NCBI GenBank assembly: GCA_003956705.1
Contig: QZCP01000197.1
Span: 48,754 to 112,753, forward strand
Reading direction: 5' to 3'
DNA length: 64,000 nt
Origin: Brevipalpus yothersi
Lineage: Eukaryota; Arthropoda; Arachnida; Trombidiformes; Tenuipalpidae
A program made the position numbers and the translations under genes. The notes below the pieces were generated by a model, which did not search any database, was not told the DNA's origin, and saw only the letters and a program-made list of their open reading frames with translations. How positions within the stretch are numbered: the stretch's first letter is position 1; each line of letters starts with the position of its first letter. This document shows positions 1 through 12,739 of the stretch, in pieces.

Positions 1-104
1 TTGAGCTTTTGATCTACAAGTTTTTAAAACAGTTTCAATCAATAACAAAACAAAATTCTCTCTCAAAATGGAGAACATTTCATCCGTAGTTACAGCCGGT
101 AGTC

Positions 105-162
105 AGGTTAGGTTAGGTTAGGTTAGGTTAGGCTAGGCTAGGTTAGGTTAGGTTAGGTTAGG
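105..162. repeat. Interstitial TTAGG telomere-type tract
   Basis: About eleven tandem copies of the pentamer AGGTT/TTAGG, with two GGCTA variants in the middle. TTAGG is the ancestral arthropod telomere repeat. Unique sequence continues on both sides, so this is an interstitial tract and not a chromosome end. It lies about 30 bases from a dispersed repeat copy. Confidence 0.8.
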
Positions 163-189
163 TCGACCTGACCTAGGTACCTGAATACA

Positions 190-574
190 ACTGTTGGTCT
201 AGACCCATTGGTCGATGAAAAAATTTACCTTATTCACCGAATTAGGGCTCGTGACCTTTTACTTGGTGACCATGTCGGCATGCTAATGTCATGGAGTAGA
301 CAAGAGCTGTTTTGGCCGCAACATGATCAGTTTTGGAGTTGGAAGATGTGCTCATGGCATCAATTTTGTTTAAGCTGTTGGTGGCCAAAGTAAAATGACG
401 CTAAAACCAATGGACAAGCTTTTGGGTGCATGATGGCTCCATAAATGAAGACATCACAATAGGTTAGGGTCCCTGGTTGGAACAGCATTCCAATCCAGGC
501 TGAGCACACTTCGCAACTCAACTCGATCAGTAGCTTCACAGCGGTTTTATATCCTCAAGAAAGGCGCGCTTACC

Positions 575-577
<3 letters not shown>
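190..577 (-). repeat. Dispersed repeat, copy 1 (unclassified, possible mobile element)
   Basis: This stretch matches 13341-13729 in inverted orientation over nearly its whole length, by eye roughly 80-85% identical. Read on the minus strand it starts near a GCGCGCC box, has a TATA-like GATATAAAA, and then a block shared with the other copy that contains GAGTTGCGAAGTGTG. No intact open frame is shared by both copies; the frame with the clearest similarity carries stops in both. A decayed mobile element, for example a solo LTR or a non-autonomous element, would fit, but I cannot name the family. Confidence 0.75.

Positions 578-659
<82 letters not shown>
577..659. repeat. (CT)n followed by (TTCT)n microsatellite
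   Basis: Uninterrupted CT dinucleotides from about 577 to 640, then TTCT tetranucleotides to 659. The array starts exactly at the end of dispersed repeat copy 1. Confidence 0.95.
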
Positions 660-1939
660 CATCTATCTATTTGTCTTGGACCAAGAGTTCTGGTTCTTCA
701 TGATCGAAATGCCACCGGTTTAGGTTAATTGTTTCTTTACCAGAATCGAGCAGAATTATCAGTTAAAGAGGAAAAATATTCCATATTCGACTCGAGTTGA
801 AGAATAAGCCGAACCAAATGTGGTAGACGTCTTCTTCTTCAGAGATCCGATAAGATAAAGAGTTTATCCCGTGCTCGATATTTCTGATTTTGATTGTTCT
901 TCATGACTTGTAAGTTCTGGTGATATATACTCAAAGCTTTCAGCTATCAAGTACTCTTGGCTTTCTCAGCCTTATTCACACAACTTGAATGAAGTAGCAT
1001 TACTTGTGATTTTTCATCACACAACTGTAATGACTAAGAAAAATTTCTGACTCCATCTCACTTTCTTAGGTTGAGTTTATTCGATTATTCGATGCCAAAA
1101 AGTGGTGATGGGCAAATTAAAAAAGTTGAAGTAAAGGTCCAAATACAGGTAGATCAAATCATCATTATCTATCTAGATAATTTATATGCAATTCAATAAC
1201 AAGACACCATGAGTGCAACTAAAATATAGTTTCCATTGCTAAAGAGAGTCGCTGGTTGAGCATTTAAAAATGATACTTTGATGCCGATAAAAACATTCGA
1301 AAGATTAAAAATTTCTATTTCAGGTGACAATAGCAGGAAGATTTATTTGGACACTGGCAACCATTAGAAGAGAGGGAGTTGATTGGTGAGATGGGATGAA
1401 TTTTCCTCTCAGTCTCGCAAGCTTCGCAGCTGTTGATTTCTGGATGATTTTTGAACGTACATATTGAACATTCCCAAACCAAATATTCATCACTTAGTCC
1501 CGTAGAGATTGAGAATTTTTCTGGAATAGAGAGAGGAAAAATTTATTGGGCGACTGAACTGATATAGCATTTAAAGATTTTTTTTTCGATTCCCAATTCG
1601 ATTAGACACCTTCATACTGAACTCAACTGAAAATTGATAATCGAGACAAATGATGCTTGATAGAGGTAATCGTGGCACACTAAATCATTCGAAGGGTATG
1701 ATAATGATCAAATGTCTCTAAATGGAGGTATTTCCAAGTACAAAAAGGTGTCCAGCCGAAAAAAGCCTCACAATAAAATTCATATCAAAAATCGATTATG
1801 ATAACTGATAGATAATCATCAAAAACGATTTTGGGAAAATGTATGGCTTGAAGAATGTGTGCATACATGTATATTTATATATACACACACACTCCTTGAT
1901 TCCAGGAAATTATAATCACTACCAAATAATTGATAAAAC
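660..1939. other. AT-rich non-coding stretch
   Basis: No open frame with family resemblance and no RNA gene that I can recognise. If the minus-strand gene at 1940-2551 continues past a splice donor, its 3' exons would lie here, but I found none I could support. Confidence 0.5.
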
Positions 1940-2551
1940 TTAATACCAATTAATTAAAATAGTCCAACCTTGTGACTCCTGTCTAGACATGCTGGTGAGG
2001 GCATCTTGCTTTATACCACTATCAGTGGACGATTCACCACTTGACACTTTATTTGATGAAATCTTATCATTATTATGACCACTTGATTGGGGAACATTTG
2101 GCAATAGTTGATGATTTGGTGAATTTTCACATGAAATATTGTTACCATCTATTGATGAAGACTGTGGCGATGATTCGGATGGTACAAAATCGATCACTTT
2201 GGAAGGAATGACTTGCTCATATATATTTACAAGATAATTAAGACATAAATTTTGAACTTTTAAACTGTGTATTTTGCTTGTAAGATCTTGAATTATCTCC
2301 TTATCTTGCCATGTTGGTGCTTCAACACTTCGAGTGGCCGATAATTCCATAAGTTCAAATGGTGATATACGACTAGCTCTCATGGATGCCAGACGTTCAT
2401 CAAGCTTTTGAGATCGATCTCGTAAAAATTGTAACTTATCCAATCGTTGTTGATACCATGTATCATTGTTATTACTACAATTATCATCATCATGATCACC
2501 ATTATCATTATCCATTGCATTTGAATGAAGCTCCAATGGTTCCATATTCAA
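1940..2551 (-). CDS. Unrecognised protein, N-terminal coiled coil and Ser-rich tail
   Basis: An open frame of 203 codons from ATG at 2551 to a stop at 1940. I do not recognise the family. Residues 1-30 are Asn/Asp-rich. Residues about 32-65 form a charged helical stretch with heptad-like leucines (RLDKLQFLRDRSQKLDERL). A second leucine-rich helical block follows at about 85-115. The last 75 residues are rich in Ser, Asn and Gln and probably disordered. The ORF may not be the whole gene: the sequence CAAG/GTTGG near 1965-1970 (minus strand) is a weak possible splice donor, in which case the last eleven or so codons are intronic read-through. Real coding is suggested by the non-repetitive helical core. 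It stands alone, divergent from the SLC41 gene 2.9 kb away. Confidence 0.5.
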   Translation of the reverse strand: MNMEPLELHSNAMDNDNGDHDDDNCSNNNDTWYQQRLDKLQFLRDRSQKLDERLASMRASRISPFELMELSATRSVEAPTWQDKEIIQDLTSKIHSLKVQNLCLNYLVNIYEQVIPSKVIDFVPSESSPQSSSIDGNNISCENSPNHQLLPNVPQSSGHNNDKISSNKVSSGESSTDSGIKQDALTSMSRQESQGWTILINWY

Positions 2552-5481
2552 CCAAAGAGTATATCAATCAATCAATTATCCAAGGTCTCTCTCTCTTTAT
2601 TTCTCTCTCTTTCTCGAGCCACCCGCGTTTTTACACTACTTAATTCACTGCCAATAATAAAGATCAATCACTGGTGATCACCATCAACCACATCAACCGT
2701 CAACCAATTCATTTGTAGGGTTATACGGTAAACAAAATAACAAACACACACACACTCATACACTTTAACGAATCATGACTTGATACACATTATAATATAT
2801 GTATATATCAACAAATGACAATTATCATTTGTAATTTTCACAAAAACAGTGTCCACAACATCAACAATGTGGTTGTATATAAATGAATGAATGAATTGTG
2901 TGTGAGTGGAAGTGAATGAATGAATAACGCAAGGCAAGATCGAGGTAAACAAAACAATGAACTGAGCATGAGGATGAGAGAGATTCTGTATCAATTTAAT
3001 TAGCGTATTTGCGACCGATTGATTGTGCTACGCATAAATACCCACATGTCGATTGATGATTTGGCGTTAAAAAAAAAATCTAAGATTTTAGGGCCTCAAC
3101 TTTCATTTTGGGGAACGGGTATTGATCAGAATGTTGATGGAATTTTTCTTTCGATCACTCTATTCATATTTTAGGATATGTCGAGATATCACCGAATTCA
3201 GACCGATGACATGCTGAAGGGTCGCTTATTTTTGTTGACTAAATTTTATTCGATTGAATTGGAATTGGAATTATTGAAGATACTCTCATCTTACTGGTGT
3301 GATTCATGGTGAACTCACCGAATTTCAACGATAAGCGAACAATATTTTTCTTCCCTCAAAAAACAATGGTCAATTTGAATAAAGTTATTGATGGAGGAAG
3401 ATTTCATAATCGAATTTTGCGATTTGTGGATCTTTTAACAGCATTCGAGAGCATGATATTGCCACTAGTATTTTGGACGATAATCGGTAAATCTGATGAT
3501 CACCCAAAATTTGATAGGGATAGAAAAAAATTCTATCAGCAATTGTTTGAAAGCTATTTTCTTGATTGGCAGCAACAATAATTGTCTCATTATATATTTT
3601 CTTCAACCAAATGATTTCCACCAAAGTGATCAATAATTTTGTAAAAACGCAATTCACCACAGAAATCAGTGTGAATGAGCCAAGGTTAAATACATGTATG
3701 TAATATTTTGAGTGGATAATTCAAAAACTTAAATGATGTGCCATGTAAAAGGGAATCATCTAGCATTTGCCGTTATCAAAGATTATTTTGCAAACTAATC
3801 AAATCAAATTATAAGAGAAATGGTTCTTGTCTCTTCTGTACCATATTTGATGAAAACACTGCTTTTGATAATACTGAAAAAATTCGAAGCTACCTGAGTA
3901 ATTTCACCTTAATTGTCAACCGCAGTTATTATGGTTTGGAGAACAAAAGTGAATTAAACTAATTGAATAGCAAATCCATAAGTTTATCTCTAAAATGAGA
4001 ACGAAAAATGGCCAAAAGAAATGCAAACCAAACGAGAAAGCTCACAAGAATACTTGACTTAAAGGATTCAATAGAATCGCAATCAGTAAATCATCTTTTC
4101 TTCTCTTCTCCATAGACAAACGATTGTGATAATGATTTATTTTAAAATTGAGTTTGTTGACTTAATAACCAGTTTACAGTGTACTAATACAGATTTATTT
4201 AACTAATTTTTTTACTCTCTCTCTCTCTCTTCTACTTTCTCATTCAATTCACTCCTTCTTTTACCTCCTCCAATACTTTATCCGATTTACTGTTCATAAA
4301 AATCGTTTTTTTTGTGTTCCATTCAAATTGATAAAAGTCCAGATTGAACTTGAAATTCATTTTCTTTCTCTCACATACACACACTTTCACAGTTTAATCA
4401 TTCATTTATCGATTTGATTACTCTACTTATGGAGGTACAGGTATTTTTATTTCTGGATAAATTCAACAAACGATAAATTCTTAATCTTCTATTTCTTCTT
4501 CTTCATCATCTTCCTATCATCCAGTATCGATCGATCTCTTCCCATTTCCTGTGTGCTCAATCTCTTTAATCATATTCTTATTCTCACCAATCGTTCTCAG
4601 TACATTGTACATGATTGTATATTCATCAGGGATTCGTTTGCATTATTTTAATTGTGTGTGTGTGTGTGTGTGTGTGTAGGTATATACTAATGTGTAGTTG
4701 ATGTTTTTGTTGTGGTTAAGTGCATGCTCAACGATTATAATCAATCGGTGAAATGGTATAGATATTGATCATTATCTATTTCTTTTTTTCAAGTTCGCAT
4801 ACATTTGAAAAAGAAGATATACTCAATTCCCGGTTAAAGTTACACAGAAGAAGATTTTTTCCCTCTGGCAACGATCAGCTTCCGTTCATCATTATTAATT
4901 GCATTCAAGTTTTTTCAATAGTCATTTCGTTCAACACCTCTCACTTGGTTGTGTGTATGTGTGTGTTACCATTCCAATTTGTTCATCAACGTTTGTGATA
5001 TATATATGTATAAATACCTCTGATTGATCATTTGTACGAATTTGGTGGGGAAAAAATTTTGGAAAATCAGCTAAAATTTTCTTGAATGTACACCACAAAT
5101 ATTAATCGTCATTGTCTTCGAGAATTGTTTCCAATTGTGATCATCTTCACCTCAACCTGTTCAGCTGAATATTTGAGCTGATTTTTGATCTCTCATGGCT
5201 TATCTTCTCAGTGACCTCAACTTTGTGGATCATTTAGCAACTCATTTTTGTCTCAAAGATTGCTGATTAATATACACACTATTTGTTTCAAAAATTAGTT
5301 GTTGTTAGCTGTTGAAATTTATTTTTTTTCGTTGTCTTCCACATCATTTGTGTTCCCTCTTGTTGCCCATCTTGGCTGTCCTCATCATTTGATATTTTGT
5401 TTGGATCATCATTCTTCGTGTTTTTTTCGTTATTTGGTCATTTTTTTTCTTCTGGATTTGCCCTGCATAATAATAATAATA
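2552..5481. other. Intergenic region between two divergent genes
   Basis: About 2.9 kb holding the presumed promoters of the minus-strand gene ending at 2551 and of the SLC41 gene. It contains short CA, CT and GT runs (for example GT at 4659-4677). Only short open frames without family resemblance are present. The last 180 bases before 5482 are open in the SLC41 frame, but they look like 5' UTR. Confidence 0.5.
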
Positions 5482-7467
5482 ATGAGTCGAGAAGATTATC
5501 TTGTCAATTCGATATCGATACCAGACGATTCACCTCCGTTAGCAATTATTGCCGATCACACGTTGGACATCAATATGGAAGGTCAAAAGCCGAAGAGGAC
5601 GAAGAGTCACAAGAAAAAGCGAAAAGATAATCTGGACGATTCCAATGTGTCAGGACCAGTTAAAGAACTTGTGATACCGTTGATGATGAGTGCAATTGGT
5701 AATCTTGGTGCTGGACTGATACTTGATAAAATACAAAATTGGCAAGTTTTTTTAACCATACCTCAACTCATCGCACTAGTTCCAGCGCTTCTTGGTCTCA
5801 AAGGGAACGTTGAAATGACACTATCTTCACGATTGACAACTCAAGCCCACCTTGGTCATCTTAATGATCGTAAAATACGAAATAAATTTTTGATTGGTAA
5901 TCTTGCTCTTGCTCAAGCACAAGCGTCCGGTGTTGGCCTGTTAGCACCCATAATTGCTCTGGGTATATCATGTTTTCAGGGTAAAAACCCTGATTCAGAT
6001 AATCATCGAGTCACTTGGCCCAAAGCATTGCTCACAATATCTGCCTCTGTGGTCACTTCAGCGGTTGCTGATCTTTTACTCGCCTCAACAATGTGTACCA
6101 TCATCATAATGACATACTTTTATTGCAAAGTTGATGTGGACAATATTGCGACACCAATTGCCGCTTCATTGGGTGACCTAGTGACCATGGGTTTTCTTTC
6201 TGGTGTATCGTTGGTACTTTTCCGAATATACAATGATCCTGCACTACAATGGCTACTAGGAATGCCCATTTTGTTCTATTTGTTAGTTTTAAGTATTGTT
6301 TTCATGATTGCTCGACGCAATCCACACGTTTCAAAGCAAATTATTTTCGGATGGAATCCACTTATTGTGTCCATGTTGATACAGAATCTTAGTGGTATGG
6401 TTATGGAACGATTTATTCGTGAATTTCCTCGAATGACTGTGTTCCAGCCGATTATCAATGGATTTGGTGGCAATTTAGTGGCTCTTCAAAGTAGTCGAGT
6501 GGGAACTGATCTCCATAAGAATGCTCAAAAAAAAGAAATGATCAATCAATCGGAAAAATGTTGCAGTTTTCCATGGGTCTTCTTTTTTGGTAAAGGTAAG
6601 TTGAAATTGTATTCCTTATTGTTAACGTTTTGTGAAGAAATCGAACTATTTACACACTTCCCTATGAGCGACTCTTTTACTGTTTGTCATGCATCATGAA
6701 TCATTCCAATTTCAATGAATCATTTTCGACTATGAATTCTTATTTTCTACTTTTGAAGATTGATTGATTCTTTTGCCCCATCAATCGCTCAACTATTCGA
6801 AATTTCCTAGGGAATATGCAAGGTCTCACGATTGAGTGTGTACATTAGTTGATGAAATTATTTCCATAGACAGAGGCTATATCTCTCTGTTTCTTGTAAG
6901 CGTTTTAATAAAACCTGTAGATGTGTGGAATAAGATTGGGCATTGTTAAGCAAAACAGAATAATCAATTCAATTTATTTGCATGATTACCTTCACTGGGA
7001 ATGAAAACACATAGACACGATACTTTACAAAGGACATTCTTCTCCAGATTCTCTGGGAATATTGTTCTCATAAATTCTCTCAATTCTTTTTGATTACAGG
7101 GCGTCATGGCCGATTGGCATCAGTTATGGTTCTAATTGCTGCTCCTTTCCAAATGCCATTCATAATAGCAGCATCAACATTGGCCGGAAAATCTTATCTA
7201 ACACCACTATTCTTTCTCACATACTATGTTGTGTCCACCGCACAAGTGATAGTGATCCTTTATGTTGGATATTGTTTTGTTAATTTTCTTTGGCGTGTTG
7301 GTATCAATCCAGACAATAGTGCTATTCCAATTTTGACCGCTCTAGCTGATCTACTAGGCTGCCTATTATTGGCTTTTGGTTTCCTCTTCATGGCAGCATT
7401 CAATGATCCTAATACCATTCCAGACTCTCCACCACCATATCCGTTCAATTCGACTGTCTTCTATTGA
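5482..7467 (+). CDS. SLC41-family magnesium transporter (MgtE-like)
   Basis: Two exons, 5482-6595 and 7100-7467 (donor G/GTAAG, acceptor TTACAG), give 493 residues, close to the roughly 500 usual for SLC41A1-A3. The family moves Mg2+ across membranes. Two MgtE-like repeats are visible. The first, from about residue 62, has a VPALLGLKGNVEMTLSSRL signature with the conserved N-x-E-M-T-L-x-S-R-L pattern. The second, from about residue 290, has the matching but degenerate PIINGFGGNLVALQSSR. Multiple hydrophobic segments follow each. The N-terminal 60 residues are hydrophilic with a basic KKKRK patch and presumably cytosolic. I chose ATG 5482 because the frame upstream (from 5299) is a hydrophobic low-complexity extension without homology and the family begins with a soluble tail. 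The second exon supplies the last membrane helices (from FGKGRHGRLASV). I cannot tell which of SLC41A1-A3 it matches best. Confidence 0.92.
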
Positions 7468-8244
7468 AATATACGCTAATCGACGAGAACAAGTCACATT
7501 TTGAATGGATATTATTCAGCCAAAAACAATAGAAAGCTACTCTTACTTTCTCTTTCTCTCTCTTTCTCTTTTCCCTCTCTTTTCGATTTGAATTTGATTC
7601 AAATCGTGAGATCTCGAATACCTCCATGTTTTTTGGCCTAAAATGTCAAGGATGCTGATTTACTTACCTTTTTTTTGTTGTAAATGTAAATGTTGATTGG
7701 GCAAATGGTGCTGTTTGAGGTTTTCTCGCCCAATCACCAAGACCAAAAACCAAAAGCAGGACCATTGAAATTGATTCGCACTGAACAACAACCTCTACCA
7801 CTACTTACCACAAAGCAGAAAAGTTTGGAGTTTGGATTAGAGAGAAAGATGAATATGAGCTAGAAATGATATAATGTGTTTGTGAATTCGATATTCTTCA
7901 GCCTATGTTCAGATGAGAATTCAAATTCGAGTCCAAGTGAACGAAAAGAAATCTAAATTAGAGCAAAGATATGAAATGATCAGAGAGGATTCTGTTGACG
8001 ATTTGATTTAATTTTGAGAACCTCAATGATGTTTGGGTATGCCATGAGCTGAATTTTGAGTAAAGACATGGATTTCTATTATTATCTAAATGATCGAATT
8101 TTCATGTTATTCCAACCAGCAAATGAACTTCTTCTCAATGGGAAAAAATTTACTGTATCTTTTCATAAGATGCCCTCCACAGAGTATGTCTCTGGAAATT
8201 TTTGATGATTTTTATGATGATGTTTTTTGGAAAAAGTGATGGTT

Positions 8245-8250
8245 TTTATT
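8245..8250 (-). promoter_or_regulatory. Candidate poly(A) signal AATAAA for GPCR gene
   Basis: TTTATT on the plus strand, i.e. AATAAA on the minus strand, about 620 bases past the GPCR stop. It sits just beside the plus-strand hexamer at 8260. Confidence 0.35.
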
Positions 8251-8259
8251 GTTCTTATT

Positions 8260-8265
8260 AATAAA
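8260..8265 (+). promoter_or_regulatory. Candidate poly(A) signal AATAAA for SLC41 gene
   Basis: Canonical AATAAA about 795 bases past the SLC41 stop, the first clear hexamer I noticed on this strand downstream. Usage is unproven. Confidence 0.35.
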
Positions 8266-8866
8266 AACAAAAGAAAAAACATCTATCTCATTACCTTACC
8301 AGAGGGACTTCAATGGACTTCTCAGTATTAGCACTATTTTATGGCTTTCAAGGGATTTGTGAGGAAAGATTTCTCTTGAGAAATTGATAAAATGGCTTCG
8401 CATATTGGGAGAGTCATTTCAATAAAGGCTTCGGAAAGGATGTAAACTTCTTGAGATTTAATCTACTCGGCATATTCGATCCTCAGAACTATTGGAAAGA
8501 AACTCTTAGGGTGATTGTCATTCTAGAATTCGAATTGCCCCTAGTTACAAGTATCTCCCTTCCAACCATACGATGATGCTCTAAGATGAAAGATTGAAAT
8601 CAATTGAGAATCAGAAGTTATTGGAGAAAATGTTTCTCAGGATGTCCTCGATTGATTATTAATTGAAGCCTATGGCTTATTAGAATTAAATATTGAGCAA
8701 CACCAATCTCAAAAAAAGAAGCCTTGGCAACAAAGGATGTTAATGATTTCTCTGTAAGAATAACTGTACACAAATGGGAAAGTTAATGGCTATGGTGATA
8801 ACAATTTATCGGAAAGAGGAAGTTCATCAACGAACGAGAGAGAGAGAGAATGAGAAAAGTAGTCTA

Positions 8867-11812
8867 TCATACATGGTCTCTAATCAATTTTGATTGTTGC
8901 TGTTGAATCTTGGGTCCATTCGATAGTAAGCTCTTCTTGCATGTTTCTTTCTCATTTATCACAACTCGATTAAGATATGTTGTCTGACCTTTAGATGCTG
9001 CCACAATTTCCACTTGACTATCTCGGCTATTCTGTCTCTCAGAATTTTTGGAGAAAAATGAACGATCTGAGTTTATTGAGGAACCAGAAAGTTTTTTGAA
9101 AGATATTGAGCGACGACTTGGGGTTGGATTGACATTTTTTGGCAATGTTCGTGAGGTTGACCATCGTTCAAAATGAAGTTTAAGTGATTTTCGTACCTGT
9201 GAATGGAAAGAAAAAAAATAAGAAAGTAAGTAATAAAAGGGTTCACCATGAAAATAATTGGCAGTAACTAACCTCTCCATTCAAGAAACAGAAGAGCACG
9301 GAAACACATAGACCCTAGACGAAGTGGTAAAAATTGATGATCAAAAAACATGAATATTCAGCAATTAATCTTCTTTTGTGCTCAACACTCACCTGAGTCG
9401 AAGAGAATGTTGCTTGCAAAATTAGTATAATACTTTTGGCTGGATCTGATTGTGGTGTAACCAATATTAATGTGTAAGCTATACCGAGTAAAGGCATCAA
9501 CACAATTAACGCTTTACTGGCTTTCCTATTGATTAGTGAGATATGTAAGCCTCTTTATTTGATGGAATCAAGGAAATGATGGAATTATCATCTGTTCTGA
9601 GATGAGAACTTGATGATGATAAAATGTACTCACCAGTATTGTCTTGATTCAGTTGAGGTTTCAGCTCGTAATTTTGAAATCAAAACTCGCATAATTCGAC
9701 ACAAAAAATATATGTTCAACTGTATGACCAAATAAATTTTGAACAGAATTTCTTAAATTGATTGAAAAATTTTCAAATCCAAATGTTGAAAAAAATTGCC
9801 AATTACATCTTCTCACCATTAAAACAATTAGAATTGGACCGATAAAAATTACATCAATCCAATCGTCTCCTTGCCACGGGCAATTGGATTGGGATATTCT
9901 CCTGGAAGGAAGTGATCAAATGAAATTGATTATTTTCGTGTGAATAAGAGTAATCATGTGTATATGTATGAATATTGATCGTACCATAGATGGCCCAATT
10001 CACCAAGGTTTTCACTTGACTTGCCAAAAAAATATTTTATTGGTGCCCATACAAGTATGAAAATAGCAGGAAATCCTGGAATAAATAGAAGCGCAAAAAA
10101 AACAATTGCATAAAAGCAGAGAAGATATGGCAAAATGGATGAGCTATTAGTATGCAATGATGGTGATTAATGTAAAAGGTGGTGAATGATTAATGAAAAT
10201 GGTGGCACATTATCAAAAGTGATCTGTACAAATCATCACTTCATTGGGATAGAAAAGTTTCTCTCTCTCACTGACTTCCTATGTCTATTTCCATCATTTG
10301 TATCTTGATTATATACATAATTCATCGCTACACAGCATAGACACAAAAATACGCTGTATACACTGACAACTTACCCCAGCCAATCATAAGGTACAAATAT
10401 AACTTGATATTATCACTTGAGAAGGTTTTTACCACCAAAATATAGAGGTAAAGACCCTCGATGAACATCCAAAAGAATTGTGTGGACGTAAAGTATGGTA
10501 AAAGAAGATACAGCCAACATACTATCCGTGAAATGTACTAGAATGAATAATAGTTATGTAGCGAATGAATCTCAGGTTGATTAATGGTCAATTTTTGGAA
10601 AACAATTCGAGACAAGTTGTCCCATATGAGATTATGACACTCAATTAACAGTTCTAGATGAAGAAAATATTTCAATTTTCTAACATTAGTTCTCGAATAG
10701 TTCTATTTGGTAAAAATTCCATAGAGTATGAAAACTCTCTACATAATTCATGACAATGAGTCCTATTTCTTTGTAAATTCTGAGAATATTCCAATAAACG
10801 TTTTTCAACAAAAATTCGTAGATTTTTGACAATTTTCACTTACCTCATTTGAGGACTGATTGGATTGTAATGTTGCGGTGGCTATCCATGTTAATGCAAA
10901 TAATTCAAAAGTTATCATTAAATTTGTGTGAATTGTGCATCTTATGCCTCTTAAGTCTCTGTATTGGAGGGAATATTCGAAAAAAATTGAACCATTATCA
11001 TTTAGTCCCTCTTTCTCAGTCTCTAAGCCGAGAAATGAACTTTCTCATAGACAGCATGGTAAATACAATTAATCCATTGTATGGCCAACGAACTCACTTG
11101 CAATATAAAAATATCAAGATAGCGAGAGTCACAGCGAGCAATGATAGGCCATAACCAAAATAATAAATCATGGACGCATCGCGAACATTCCAAATATCCT
11201 AGAGGCATAAAAGAGCGGGAAGAATAAGAGAGAGAGAGAGAGACTCTGTTGATTACTCTACGATTACAGTTCATCAGTTTTTGGATAACGGTATATGACG
11301 ACAATGGTGATTGCTGAAGAAGTTTGTAGTGACAGAGAAAGAAAGAAAGAAAGAGAAAAAAATGATTACTTATTACTTACTCTTATCAGCTCCAGCTCTT
11401 CATGAGTGATCGGGGAACACTTATTGTAATCAGATCGATTAGCCCATTCACCGTTGGCCAAACACTCTCGGGTCGCATTCTCTAGAGTCACAAAAATAGG
11501 AAGAAGATATTGCACACCAAATCATCAATTCACTAGTGTATGTCAATGCATGGGCAAAAATAAGAGGGAATTACGGAATAGAGGTATGAAATCAAAGAGG
11601 CCGATAGTTAACGTATTTTTCAGTTTCCCTAGACAAGTGTTTTTTTCGGAAAGAAAAGTTCCCTCAAAAGATTATCTTGATCCCTTAATTGAATCCTCTC
11701 CTCATTTGAAAAACATTTCTACTCCAAGACATTATGGACACCATGATGATGATAATATTGATGGGAAGATTTTTGATTCTCATTTCAAGTGTTTTGTAAT
11801 CTCATAGCTATT

Positions 11813-11850
<38 letters not shown>

Positions 11851-12739
11851 ATTAGTAATCATCAATTTACCTGCTCCTTGAACATGGCTACTGAATTTTT
11901 TTTCTTCATCTCTGTCTCTCTCATCATTCAATTAAGCGTACATCTAGGTGTTATCTATGGGGATGAAGATAAGAGATAAGGTGAAGGATCATTCACAGAG
12001 AATGAGAGAACTATGGAGAGAATGTTGTGTATGTAGTGAACGATGATCTCTCCTCTCTTCGCTCTTCTCTCAGCGGAATAAATGCTTCGTAAGTGTGGCT
12101 AATACTTACGTGACGAATCATATGGAATGCCACGAAGTTCAGAAAAACATGGAATCACTGCAATTCGATCGGCGGGTGTTTGAGGCCAACAGGACAAAGT
12201 GTCCCATGTGGTTGAACAGTATTTAGATTTGCCTGAATAAATTTTCAAATGGTAGAAGATATAGAAAGAAAAAGAGAGAATATTCATGGATCAAACATGA
12301 TGATGATGACTCTAGATTGTAGGAAATGATTTGTTCTGGAGAGAAAATTTCGCTTGGTCTCAATGTGTAAACACCAATTTTAGGCCAATCTTGTATACTT
12401 TCTTTCCGATTCGCATGGCAACTCGACTGGAAATTCCAAAGCTGATATGACAGAACTTTCCACTACTTCTCTCAACAGTGCCTGATTGTGAAGCAATGTG
12501 AGTTGTGTAGTTGTGTAGGGACCATAGATTATCTCTCTCCTCATTTTTGGACGAAAAGAAAAATTAGGTTTTCACTTACCGAAGCGAAACTGAGTATCTT
12601 GTGAGTTGTTTTTAGCGGCAAGTCGACAAGCTAATTCGGCTCGTAGTGATCGATCTGATTCGTTGTGAATACTTTTAAACAAATCATCGGTTGATAATTC
12701 AAGATCTTCGTTCATCACTTCACCGATACCATGATAACT
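8867..12739 (-). CDS. Class B (secretin-family) GPCR, CRF/DH44 receptor-like; 5' end missing
   Basis: Twelve exons on the minus strand: 12739-12580, 12232-12110, 11481-11381, 11198-11098, 10958-10844, 10537-10375, 10075-9985, 9901-9817, 9719-9634, 9525-9393, 9314-9273, 9196-8867. All phases agree, giving at least 509 residues. The ectodomain has the six cysteines of a hormone-receptor (HormR) domain, with the WPQTPA and ECLANGEW signatures and N-glycosylation sites. All seven helices can be read, including RDLRGIR before TM2, CWLYLLLPYF and FIEGLYLYILV in TM3, CPWQGDDWIDVIFIGPI before TM5, KLRAETSTESRQYWKASKAL before TM6, MPLLGIAYTLILV in TM6 and FCFLNGEVRKS after TM7. The KLRA...ESRQYWKA loop and PLLG motif are typical of corticotropin-releasing-factor and insect diuretic hormone 44 receptors, which signal through Gs/cAMP. 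The signal-peptide exon was not found; AGTTATCATGG at 12739 follows a TTGCAG acceptor, so an upstream exon is expected. Confidence 0.9.
11816..11848. repeat. (CT)n microsatellite
   Basis: About 16 CT units inside the second intron of the class B GPCR gene. Confidence 0.9.

Larger units (their letters stand above)
7468..8866. other. Convergent intergenic region (two 3' ends)
   Basis: About 1.4 kb between the stop of the plus-strand SLC41 gene and the stop of the minus-strand GPCR gene. It should hold both 3' UTRs. No coding sequence was seen. Candidate poly(A) signals for both strands lie about 10 bases apart near 8245-8265. Confidence 0.6.

Noticed and set aside
208..393. Open frame of 61 codons
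   Set aside because: Lies inside dispersed repeat copy 1, and its counterpart in copy 2 is not open in the same frame.
11454..11807. Plus-strand frame of 117 codons
   Set aside because: Antisense to GPCR exon 3 and its intron; no family resemblance.
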